A stretch of 64,000 nucleotides of DNA from Symsagittifera roscoffensis. Taxonomy: Eukaryota > Xenacoelomorpha > Acoela > Convolutidae. The stretch is from assembly GCF_963678635.1 (NCBI RefSeq), contig NC_087064.1:22058509-22122508 (forward strand), in the 5' to 3' direction. The notes under the pieces are model-generated. The model was not told where the DNA came from and made no database searches. It worked only from the letters and a program-made list of their open reading frames with translations. The first letter of the stretch is position 1. The number at the start of each line of letters is the position of its first letter. Positions 22,601 to 30,442 of the stretch are shown here, in pieces. The position numbers were made by a program, and so were the translations under genes.

Positions 22601-25600
22601 GCAGCATTTTCAGCTTTTATGAGCAAAATTTTTAGACCACTAATACTCAAGAAAAACGCAATCACCTACTTAGACGATGTTTTTATGCAATCACAAACAA
22701 AAGACGAGATGTTCAATGTTTTAGAAAAATATCACCAAATACTTCAGAACGAAAATCTGAAGGCCGCCCCCGATAAATCACACTTCTTTTTGACAAGAGT
22801 TAAATTCTTAGGACATAATATAGAAAGAAAAACAATCACTCCATTGAAATCACGCATTGACGCTATTCAAAAACTTCAACCACCAACAAATAAAAAGAAA
22901 ATCCAAGAATTTCTTGGAATGTTAAAATTTTTAAGTAAATATGTTTATAAAATGCAATTATATCTACGACCATTTTATAACATCCTTAGACAACAAAATA
23001 ATTTTGAATGGAACACAGAACATCAAACACGATTTGAAGAAATAAAGAAACTTTTAACTGAACAAATTTCAAACACAATTCCAGATTCAAATCAACCATT
23101 TTATGCAATGTGCGATGCTTCGAACTTTGGCATCGGTGCAGCACTATTACAATCACATAATGGTACAAATAAAATGAACCTCATATCAGCAAATTCTCGA
23201 TTATTCACTCAAGCAGAGCTACGACTCTCAACTCTAATGAGAGAATGTACAGCCATAATATATACACTGACAGAATATGAATTTCTGATACTTGGATCAA
23301 AACATCCAACAGTTCTATTCACAGACCATAAACCAATCATCTTTCTCTTTACACAAAAATCTAACCCAAACCACCGAGTTTACAGATTTCAACTAATTCT
23401 AATGAAATTTCCAAACTTACATATAGTTTGGACTGCAGGAAAAAATCTTGCATTACCAGACACCTTAAGTCGAAATACACCACCTGAATTACTTACACGA
23501 AAAACAACAGTTGAAATACCCAAAAACATAAAATTCTACCTTGCAGAAAACGAAACATCACCCCGATTGGAATGCAAATATGCAGTAAAAACTGATATTG
23601 AACAATCACAAATAAATAATTTACAACATTTCCCACTTTATTTAGATTGTCAAAATAATCATTATGAAGTTGATCTACTTGGAACATCAACTTTCAAACC
23701 AATCCCATATTCTCAATGGATAAAAAATAACACCCAACAAAAACGAACAAAACAACACCCGCCTAAAAAAGACCATTTTCCACTAATTGAAAAAGAAGAT
23801 TTAACTGATAAAATAAATTTATCAGGACCACAAACAAATGATTCAAAATACACAATAAATCAAGTTTTTGACCTTCACGACCCACTTGATACAATACCCT
23901 TATCTAAATTCGAAATTGAAAACATTTTTCTCCCTCCAACAGAAACGATTACAATTTCAACACTGAAACAATATCAAAATCTTGACCCGATAATTAGACA
24001 ACTAAAATCATGGCACAAATATAAAACCAAACCTGTCAAGGCAGATTCAACCATTCTAGGAAACAAAACACTCCTCCGATACTTTCGCAAATTTAACAAC
24101 ACAACAATTAACGAAAATACAGACCTTTTAGAGTGTAACCAGAATGAATCTACAGTTCCCTGTCTCCCTTTAAGTATGATTCTTATAGCTTTTAATATTT
24201 CACATACACAAAATATTAAAGGACACTCTGGATCAGAAAAAACATATTCAAATTTTATACAAAATTTTTACTTCCCAAATGCACCAATTTGGATAAAAGT
24301 ACTATGCAATGACTGTATAGTATGTCAACTAAATAAACCTTACCCAAATCAAAAACAAATAGCACAAAAACAAGATTTTAAAGGACAAAGCTTGTACTTT
24401 AACCATCGTATCTCATTTGATACCAAAGGACCAATTTCACCCTCATCCGAAGGAAACTCCTACATTATGGTAATTGTTGACGCATTTACACATTATGTAG
24501 CACTTAACCCAGTACCACATTGTAACGCTTATTACGCTTACACAACACTCTATGAACACTGGATAGCAAAATTCGGACTACCAGAAATTTTAGTTACAGA
24601 TAACGGTACAGAATTCATAAATAATGAAATTATCACACTATGTCATTTATATAACATTAAACACAAACCACGTACATCTCATGCACCTTGGACAAACGGC
24701 TTAGTCGAAGGTATGAACCGTTCATTACAAGAATATCTTAGATGTATCATCAACGGAAATGATACAAAATATACCGAATGGTCAGCAGATGTAAAATTAT
24801 TTCCCTTAGCATATAATTCACAAATTACGACAACTTTAGGAATGTCACCATACGAAATGGTTTTTAACCAAAAGCCACGCAAACCAATAATGTTTACAGC
24901 AAATTCTCATAAAAACGCACAAGGTTATTGTCAACCAAATAAAGACTCAATTTGTTATAACCTACCTTTACATACACACGATGAAGATCATTTTCATCAC
25001 CCACAAATTCTTAAACTAGCCTCCGGTACACACACCGAATGGATTCTAAATAGAGATAAAAAACACAATGAAATTTATCAAAAAATAACAAAAAAGTTAT
25101 TACAAAGACAAAACATTAATGAACAAATCAATTCACGTTTTACACCAGCCTCCGAATTAAAAATTGGAACATTTGTTTTAATACCTAATTTTAATACTCA
25201 AAAAGGAATTTCTAAAAAATTACAACCCCTTCGAAAAGGACCATACCAAATAATTGCAAAACCCACTGATGTCACATATAAAATTACCGACTCAAACAAA
25301 AAAGAAATCGTTCAACATCGAAACAACCTATTACCTTATTACCCAAAAGAATACGCACTCCGCGAATTAACTCAATTATATTCTTTCACAGGATTAAAAA
25401 TCATTCAAAATGAACCACATCTGAAAAACACAGAACAAAATGATAACCCCACCGAAAATCAAAACACAAAACCAATCGCCACCAAAAACAATACACAAAA
25501 CCATAAAGAATCCCCAAAACAAAGAAAAAATAGAAAAATGACCGAACAAATAATACCCCAAGAACAAATCGACAAATCAGAAAATAGAAAAACAACAAGA

Positions 25601-25681
25601 CTCCGAAATCAACCACGTAAAAACTATAAAATATTCATCCCCCAATCTAAAATTTTAAAGAAAGTGGAATTTCAAAAGTAA
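19658..25681 (+). CDS. Gag-Pol main part: nucleocapsid, protease, RT, RNase H, integrase (2,007 aa)
   Basis: From the first Met after the second break (not the native start), positions by residue here are as follows. A CCHC zinc knuckle lies at 109-122 (CNYCRRYGHSISEC), followed by an Asn/Arg/Ser-rich disordered stretch at about 150-340. The aspartic protease DSGAES is at 496-501. Reverse transcriptase covers about 862-1,070 with FTTADMNSAY and YLDD at 1,004-1,007. RNase H has D1153 (CDASNFG) and TDHKP, and ends near ALPDTLSRN. Integrase has HHCC (GHSG...CNDCIVC), catalytic D1588, D1648 and E1684 (D,D35E spacing), and a GPY/F motif (LRKGPYQI). Gag and Pol share one frame with no stop between them, so no programmed frameshift is needed. 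The C-terminal ~110 residues are Lys/Asn-rich. Typical Ty3/Gypsy order; this part of copy B is fully open. Confidence 0.97.
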   Translation: MTEILMMTLTPQLRKIAIKKRASHPSSIREPDLDFRKLVDKLEQAEITMKLEETENLKLQYVNRIETTPTNINNIQESETDLVEKITEILNIYEKNPNFKGKPSFKKWCNYCRRYGHSISECRQKQQDNQNKPQKYKEPNKSFYQYMKKDQNLPNKTVYSNNSSGKPLPNNTNYTRNQSPYNSSYRGRSPERRNTHNSSQNHYNRPNSRNNYSRSHSNTQRFVSRSNSQSRNNYYPNNQSRNSSYNRNRNYSYNRNRSYSNNRNQNYPNNQSRNNSYNRSNYNRPNNNYQNRSRNNSQNRHSSYNNHYRNYSQSPHRNNNNYNNSNNRHRSSTPKHQRQINQVQSNPETTSDPPGIDDTVTDTLQLNQINCTSSDSESDTENTLSINMIKVENDYESVIYEQPFSSHIYENQSEFLQNYYTTPINSTPTTQETNEINTTNQTNKNTKTKCLNTNHIYQNIQKEQPKEKIWTIPFLLESPRNKEFQPPDLEIDFLIDSGAESNIINIPTWNEIKTLHPKLTPLETSSKLATAQGSTLINYGKIQLFLLPTRTMEQSKILNKPFKQIFHITDIKYNIIGIPFISKYIPTINILNSKILIKDKYTKTKETSLTFFQRLNKQPPFFSKFYPIFNQQRKHLKPLSGNIYNFSIKQVHQYDKEQNKQKFYMSDFEFKPIHKFFKITISSIKYLKNSNSDIISLHVYNNTPYQVTLPLGLLGYCETNATISPIHEKAYRVNNILQLLDICQSTILNEELSINNIISNENRNTDYFTKTPYFKPTFNISNYTEDQQKFLTMFNFQHSQITQDEFEKLAKQLIKYSSVYATSKFDVGKISSSLHLPLKPDAVFKKQRASKVPIHLHDKVNRLLDILEQYNIISPVNKEEQPKGNTFINPVIILAKGESLKIVLDARYLNSLIDESKCNWPIEPIQVILTKINGKYFTTADMNSAYNQMPLDEQSRRLTQFVIGNQQYEFNRLFYGISIGPAAFSAFMSKIFRPLILKKNAITYLDDVFMQSQTKDEMFNVLEKYHQILQNENLKAAPDKSHFFLTRVKFLGHNIERKTITPLKSRIDAIQKLQPPTNKKKIQEFLGMLKFLSKYVYKMQLYLRPFYNILRQQNNFEWNTEHQTRFEEIKKLLTEQISNTIPDSNQPFYAMCDASNFGIGAALLQSHNGTNKMNLISANSRLFTQAELRLSTLMRECTAIIYTLTEYEFLILGSKHPTVLFTDHKPIIFLFTQKSNPNHRVYRFQLILMKFPNLHIVWTAGKNLALPDTLSRNTPPELLTRKTTVEIPKNIKFYLAENETSPRLECKYAVKTDIEQSQINNLQHFPLYLDCQNNHYEVDLLGTSTFKPIPYSQWIKNNTQQKRTKQHPPKKDHFPLIEKEDLTDKINLSGPQTNDSKYTINQVFDLHDPLDTIPLSKFEIENIFLPPTETITISTLKQYQNLDPIIRQLKSWHKYKTKPVKADSTILGNKTLLRYFRKFNNTTINENTDLLECNQNESTVPCLPLSMILIAFNISHTQNIKGHSGSEKTYSNFIQNFYFPNAPIWIKVLCNDCIVCQLNKPYPNQKQIAQKQDFKGQSLYFNHRISFDTKGPISPSSEGNSYIMVIVDAFTHYVALNPVPHCNAYYAYTTLYEHWIAKFGLPEILVTDNGTEFINNEIITLCHLYNIKHKPRTSHAPWTNGLVEGMNRSLQEYLRCIINGNDTKYTEWSADVKLFPLAYNSQITTTLGMSPYEMVFNQKPRKPIMFTANSHKNAQGYCQPNKDSICYNLPLHTHDEDHFHHPQILKLASGTHTEWILNRDKKHNEIYQKITKKLLQRQNINEQINSRFTPASELKIGTFVLIPNFNTQKGISKKLQPLRKGPYQIIAKPTDVTYKITDSNKKEIVQHRNNLLPYYPKEYALRELTQLYSFTGLKIIQNEPHLKNTEQNDNPTENQNTKPIATKNNTQNHKESPKQRKNRKMTEQIIPQEQIDKSENRKTTRLRNQPRKNYKIFIPQSKILKKVEFQK

Positions 25682-26278
25682 TTTAACATTATACTTCACT
25701 ATCTTGAAACCTTCGAAACATTTTTCATTTACATTTTTCAAAATAACATGCTGACAAGTACGTAATAATTCTAGTTCAAAATAGACCAATAGGATTCATC
25801 CAATCCGTCACTTTCTCTAACTCAAACTAAGACCAATTAGACGAATCATATAGAACTCCAGGAACATCTATAACTATAACTTTACGACCTCCAGGTCAAA
25901 AATAAGCAAACCACTCCAACTTGACAACTAAAATAAATATCACCATAATACCGTACCCCTCCCTTATCTAATAACCCAAAGATCAACAATATTTCCCCAA
26001 CTCAGACCACGAATACCCCCAAAACAAATTTGTTAACTTAGCCTAAAGTAACAAAATGAACATTTTAATTAGCCTAAAGTATAAAAATCTCACCGTACCC
26101 CGGATCATTTGACAAACAAAAATAAAGAAAAAGACGACCTCCCAATCACCATGAAAATTGCCCCCAACAATTTTTTACAAAACTCAACCCACTTGTCAAA
26201 AAACTAATAAATAATCCGACCACACTAGAAAATCGCCTCGAACAGCAAAAAATATTCGACCAAGAGATCATTTCTTAA
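25682..26278 (+). other. Pol to small-ORF spacer of copy B
   Basis: Non-coding spacer of 597 bp, co-linear with copy A. It contains the 13-bp motif ttagcctaaagta twice (26,038-26,050 and 26,069-26,081, 31-bp period), also repeated in copy A. No conserved frame seen. Confidence 0.6.
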
Positions 26279-26509
26279 ATGCTCTTCTCTCAATCAGTTA
26301 CTCAAATACTCATAAATTTTAAACATTTTTTTACAATACTTGAAACCTTTATAATATTTCTTTTTGATATACTTGAATCTTTTCTAATAATCCTAATCAT
26401 TTTTTGTAACATTTTTTTAATTTTCTACACTATACTCGAACTATTCCTCCAACTTTCCAAAACCCTTGATTACATCCACAGGTACGATTCATATAACTTG
26501 TCTAAATGA
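26279..26509 (+). CDS. Small hydrophobic ORF (76 aa)
   Basis: ATG 26,279 opens a 76-aa frame made almost entirely of Phe/Leu/Ile with a short polar tail (LDYIHRYDSYNLSK), compatible with one or two membrane segments. Its TGA overlaps the next ATG as ATGA (26,506-26,509). In copy A the start and first ~45 codons align but an indel creates a stop. T-rich DNA readily gives hydrophobic frames, so coding status is uncertain. If real, it would be a viroporin-sized membrane peptide placed between pol and env. Confidence 0.35.
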   Translation: MLFSQSVTQILINFKHFFTILETFIIFLFDILESFLIILIIFCNIFLIFYTILELFLQLSKTLDYIHRYDSYNLSK

Positions 26510-26694
26510 TACGAACAATTTTCAGTAGAACTGATATTTTTTTATTGTTTGTAATTTTCATAACATTTTTATCATCCCTCATTTTGACCATATGTAAATG
26601 TATAAAGAAAGCAATCTTCACATTTGCCCTAGCAACAATCCTCCTAATTCTTTTTTTAGAAGAATATTATAATAAACATAAACCTTCCCACTAA
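26506..26694 (+). CDS. Small hydrophobic ORF (62 aa), ATGA-coupled
   Basis: The frame starts in the ATGA overlap with the preceding ORF and encodes 62 aa. It has a likely membrane segment (IFLLFVIFITFLSSLILTI), a Cys/Lys break (CKCIKK), a second hydrophobic stretch, and a charged tail (EEYYNKHKPSH). Copy A keeps the start (MIRTIFSRTDIF) and the tail but has lost frame in a T run. The frame ends only five bases before the open region of ORF3. It could be a membrane peptide or the 5' part of a once longer gene. Confidence is limited by composition. Confidence 0.4.
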   Translation: MIRTIFSRTDIFLLFVIFITFLSSLILTICKCIKKAIFTFALATILLILFLEEYYNKHKPSH

Positions 26695-26699
26695 AGTAA

Positions 26700-27836
26700 C
26701 AATTCAAAAATCCATCAAAAATTGCTACCCAACAGTCACAGAATCAGTCTTCACCGACATCATCCCAAGATAACCCAACACCACCTTCAACTACTCAAAA
26801 TCCTCAAACATCTACACGAATTTCTTTTCAAGACAATCCATACACTTTTGAAGAACGACATGCTCGTTTATCAGAACCACTAGAACCAGTTCAACGACAA
26901 GCACCTCTAAGCGAACCAACATATAACCTATACCCAACACTACCACAAGAACTAAGTAGAATAAGAAATCCTAGTCAAAACCAAAATACAGTCGAAATAA
27001 ATAGACAAATTATACATCCTCGACGAAACAGAAATTTTCAAACTCCCCGAGTTCATTTTGATATACCTCAATCCCCATCACAAAACACTCCAGAAAACCC
27101 CATTGGTATATTACCAGAAACCCCTACGCTTCTTTCACAACGTAGCACCTCAAGCCTACCATCAGATTACTTAGGTTCAACACCAACATCTGAACAAATA
27201 CGTGAAAATCCCTTTAACCCCCCAAACCAGGCATCACGACTACCATATTGGACAACACATTCATTTACACAAGGTGAATTAAATTTAGTCAATAATCCAA
27301 TAGATATTTCTACGGATACAACAACATCCTCATCACTACCAGAAACATTATCACTACCATCAACACCATCAATAAGCCAGATTTCACCACCACCTTTTAA
27401 CTTAAATTTTCCAAATAATCTCGACGCCAGATATCGAGAACAATCATCAATAAATATTCCTTTAAGACTAGATTGGAATACATTTACAGCACCTCCACCA
27501 TTATTTGGACAACATCAAGAAAGTAACCGCCTTCATAACTGGGCACTTAATAGATTACAATATCGCCAAGATATTCACAACGATATCCGTGATCACAATA
27601 TTCAAATACTCCAACAAAACAGTTTACAATTAAAGTTTGAAATCACAGTTAAGTTAAATAATATTACCCAACATCCCTACCCATTAAATCCACCTAACAT
27701 AACAGCTCAATCACTACCACCACCGTTTATAACTACTGAAGTAATATACAAATACGACAGATATACCAAAAACACAATTGGCTACATTACATTTTATAAT
27801 CCATACTCAGGATTATCATACACATGTATATTCTAA
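26700..27836 (+). CDS. ORF3: 378-codon frame with no ATG, unknown protein
   Basis: The frame is open from just after TAA 26,697-26,699 to TAA 27,834-27,836 and contains no Met codon. The predicted protein is Ser/Thr/Pro/Gln/Asn-rich and probably disordered for about 250 residues. It then has a more structured C-terminal part (LDWNTFTAPPPLFGQH, HNWALNRLQYRQDIHND, VIYKYDRYTKNTIGYITFYN). It aligns over its whole length with copy A, with many synonymous differences and only one nonsense change there. It overlaps the env start by 13 nt. Without an ATG it must be expressed by splicing onto an upstream start, by a non-AUG start or by frameshifting. A CAG just before TCTTCACCGAC (about 26,746-26,748) is conserved and could be an acceptor. 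No family recognised. Confidence 0.65.
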   Translation, partial: QFKNPSKIATQQSQNQSSPTSSQDNPTPPSTTQNPQTSTRISFQDNPYTFEERHARLSEPLEPVQRQAPLSEPTYNLYPTLPQELSRIRNPSQNQNTVEINRQIIHPRRNRNFQTPRVHFDIPQSPSQNTPENPIGILPETPTLLSQRSTSSLPSDYLGSTPTSEQIRENPFNPPNQASRLPYWTTHSFTQGELNLVNNPIDISTDTTTSSSLPETLSLPSTPSISQISPPPFNLNFPNNLDARYREQSSINIPLRLDWNTFTAPPPLFGQHQESNRLHNWALNRLQYRQDIHNDIRDHNIQILQQNSLQLKFEITVKLNNITQHPYPLNPPNITAQSLPPPFITTEVIYKYDRYTKNTIGYITFYNPYSGLSYTCIF

Positions 27837-30442
27837 AATTATTAATTTTTCTCCAACTCCTTTTTCTAGTAATCTCAAATCAAAACATAAACCCTTCCCC
27901 TCGTACAGGACCACAAGATTTATTAGTAACACATTACGATTGTGAAGAAAATGAACAAAAAACACTACATAAATATGCAATAAATCAAGTATCACAATGT
28001 GAAACAGAACCACAAGCTATAGAAACCACAGATGTAATAGCAACACTCTATTCAAAAGCCCGAGCAACAACAGTTACAGGTTATAAATTCACAGCAACAT
28101 TTTCCGAAAAGAAAGTACATTGTTCACAAGTCTCGAACGGAAACAAAAACCGACTTGACCATGAATCATTCTATCAGAGTAATATAGAACGTCTTTTACA
28201 TCTCAATCCCGACGATTGTAAAAATGAATTACTTAGACTAAACATCACACAAAATAAAAACTCCCAAAGAAAGTTAGTTAACTTTCAAGTTTTTTCAGAC
28301 TCTGTACATCAATCACAACTTGAAAGACACCAAGGACATATAAAACTAGACGAAAAATACCCGTATAACGGCGCACACGGACGATTAACCTATGACCTAC
28401 ACGATAAACATTGGATACCACACATTGGTATAAATGATCCATCAAACTGCAAAGCAGACACAAAAAATAAAGGATACCAAGAAATAATGTTTTTCGATTG
28501 GAAAATACAACTCGAAAAAATACAACTAACACGAGATTTATCAGATAATACAATGATCTATCAAGGAATCCGATTACCTTGTAAAAATGATCAAGGTTAT
28601 TGCGACCCTACAACGAGAACACAAGCAACAATTGTTTGGTTCCCCGAAGATACATGTACAACATTTCAAGTAGCAAAAATACACGCTCGTATGATAAAAT
28701 TTCACGAAAAATATTTTATACAATCAATTCCATATGAACAAGTCCATCCATCACGAAAACTAAGTTCTAATTTTAGAAACATAGACAATATAGAAAATAA
28801 ATTGACACGTTTTCAAATATATCAAGAAACAGAACTTGCATGTAAATACAGAAACCCACTTCACAAAACACAATACTCCGAGATATTAGTTGAATACGAA
28901 AAAGGATTCGACATGACCACTGGAAAAGTAAAAATCGACCCATATGCCACAGGTCATCCTCCAAACGAAGGAACATCCTATATACCAGTTAATTTTGAAA
29001 AAAGCAACGGACAACCTGGTGGACATCTAAAACCCCATGACACCAGAAGCACACGCTTACAAGAATTATCACTAATGAATACTACATATTTCGGTAATAT
29101 CCACTATGATATTCACTTAGATATGAAACTAGATTATACAATTAGCCGAATTTTTCAAGAAATGTCACTCTCCGAATTAGAAACACTACACCAACTATGC
29201 GAATTAGAACGAACACAAATATTACAATCACTTGCACTAGCAGTATTAAAAATACCCTATGCAGGATACTTATTATCTGGAAATAGATCAAATTTTTTAG
29301 ACTATGAAGGAAACATCTTATGGTTTTATACTTGTACTAAAAAAGTATCACCACTATACGTTTTTGAAGATAAACGATGTTATAAAAGAATCCCTATCTT
29401 TTATAAGAATAAAGTACATTTCGTGGATACACTTTCACGAAGAACCTATTTCTGGGATACCGCAGTCCCATGTGGATCAGAAAACAGCCACAATGTAGTA
29501 CAACTAAACCCTGATGAAAATAAATATTATCTTCTCACTCCATATCCCACATTAATGCAATCACTCAAAAAATTTTCACCAGAAAGCATTCGCGCTATTG
29601 CTCGAAACCCAAATATAGACTTACAATCAATAGGAATCTATTCAAAATCAGATATTCAACATCACATTAGAACACAACAATTCCAAGAATTATTAACACA
29701 AATGGACACTATACAAAGACAATCAATAGACCAAAATTTACGCAAACTTGCAGAAACCGCAGGATTTGCCGATATCTACACGCAAGACTATAGCGGATAT
29801 TTTAAAGACATTAAAGATTATATATATCTAAACGGTGAAAAATACCGTCCCCAAGATATATCACCAATTAACATTTTTAGCTTTGTTACACTCAAAAATG
29901 AGATCCTCGATTTTCTAGGATGGCCCTACTACATCTTAGAAAAATTGACTATTTTATACGCAATGTTTAACTTTATTGGATTTCTTTTCTCACTTTTAAA
30001 AGGAATCTACAACACATGTGCTATACACACACAAGTAAACAGACAAGCAAGCGTAGCACGCATACTCTTTGCAGGATTTTTTGGAATCTTTTCTACATCT
30101 ATAAACAAAATTCTTTTAGACGCACAAATAAAAGAATATAACACAAAAATAGCAACACGACAAAATACATACGACGAAGAACATAACAATATAGACATAA
30201 CGCCAACGGCACCACAATTACCACCCCTACCAAATAACCATCCACTATCCCTAGTCCCACGAAATTTTCGAAATTTAGCCATCACACAAAATCCAAATTT
30301 TCGACTCACCACATTACAAAGTCCCATCCAACATATAATGACACACCAGTCACAAGATGATAATACTTATGAACAAATTATTGAACAACCCCATACCACC
30401 GCTTTTCAGTCTCAAAATAATCATTTTTTTAGCCCACGATGA
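27824..30442 (+). CDS. Env-like transmembrane glycoprotein (872 aa)
   Basis: ATG 27,824 starts a protein with a signal-peptide-like hydrophobic N-terminus (residues ~1-20), a large Cys-rich ectodomain, a membrane segment near 706-731 (LYAMFNFIGFLFSLLKG), a second hydrophobic stretch near 744-766 and a cytoplasmic tail of ~105 residues. The central region (C459 to C504: CELERTQ, YAGYLLSG, YEGNILWFYTC, then RCYKRIPIFY and FVDTLSRRTY) has the spacing I associate with glycoproteins of chuvirus-like negative-strand RNA viruses, also reported in some BEL/Pao elements. I see no furin-type cleavage site and no similarity to the baculovirus-F-type Env of insect errantiviruses. The viral source is inference. 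The start overlaps ORF3 and the stop overlaps ORF5 (ATGA). Intact here. Confidence 0.85.
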   Translation: MYILKLLIFLQLLFLVISNQNINPSPRTGPQDLLVTHYDCEENEQKTLHKYAINQVSQCETEPQAIETTDVIATLYSKARATTVTGYKFTATFSEKKVHCSQVSNGNKNRLDHESFYQSNIERLLHLNPDDCKNELLRLNITQNKNSQRKLVNFQVFSDSVHQSQLERHQGHIKLDEKYPYNGAHGRLTYDLHDKHWIPHIGINDPSNCKADTKNKGYQEIMFFDWKIQLEKIQLTRDLSDNTMIYQGIRLPCKNDQGYCDPTTRTQATIVWFPEDTCTTFQVAKIHARMIKFHEKYFIQSIPYEQVHPSRKLSSNFRNIDNIENKLTRFQIYQETELACKYRNPLHKTQYSEILVEYEKGFDMTTGKVKIDPYATGHPPNEGTSYIPVNFEKSNGQPGGHLKPHDTRSTRLQELSLMNTTYFGNIHYDIHLDMKLDYTISRIFQEMSLSELETLHQLCELERTQILQSLALAVLKIPYAGYLLSGNRSNFLDYEGNILWFYTCTKKVSPLYVFEDKRCYKRIPIFYKNKVHFVDTLSRRTYFWDTAVPCGSENSHNVVQLNPDENKYYLLTPYPTLMQSLKKFSPESIRAIARNPNIDLQSIGIYSKSDIQHHIRTQQFQELLTQMDTIQRQSIDQNLRKLAETAGFADIYTQDYSGYFKDIKDYIYLNGEKYRPQDISPINIFSFVTLKNEILDFLGWPYYILEKLTILYAMFNFIGFLFSLLKGIYNTCAIHTQVNRQASVARILFAGFFGIFSTSINKILLDAQIKEYNTKIATRQNTYDEEHNNIDITPTAPQLPPLPNNHPLSLVPRNFRNLAITQNPNFRLTTLQSPIQHIMTHQSQDDNTYEQIIEQPHTTAFQSQNNHFFSPR

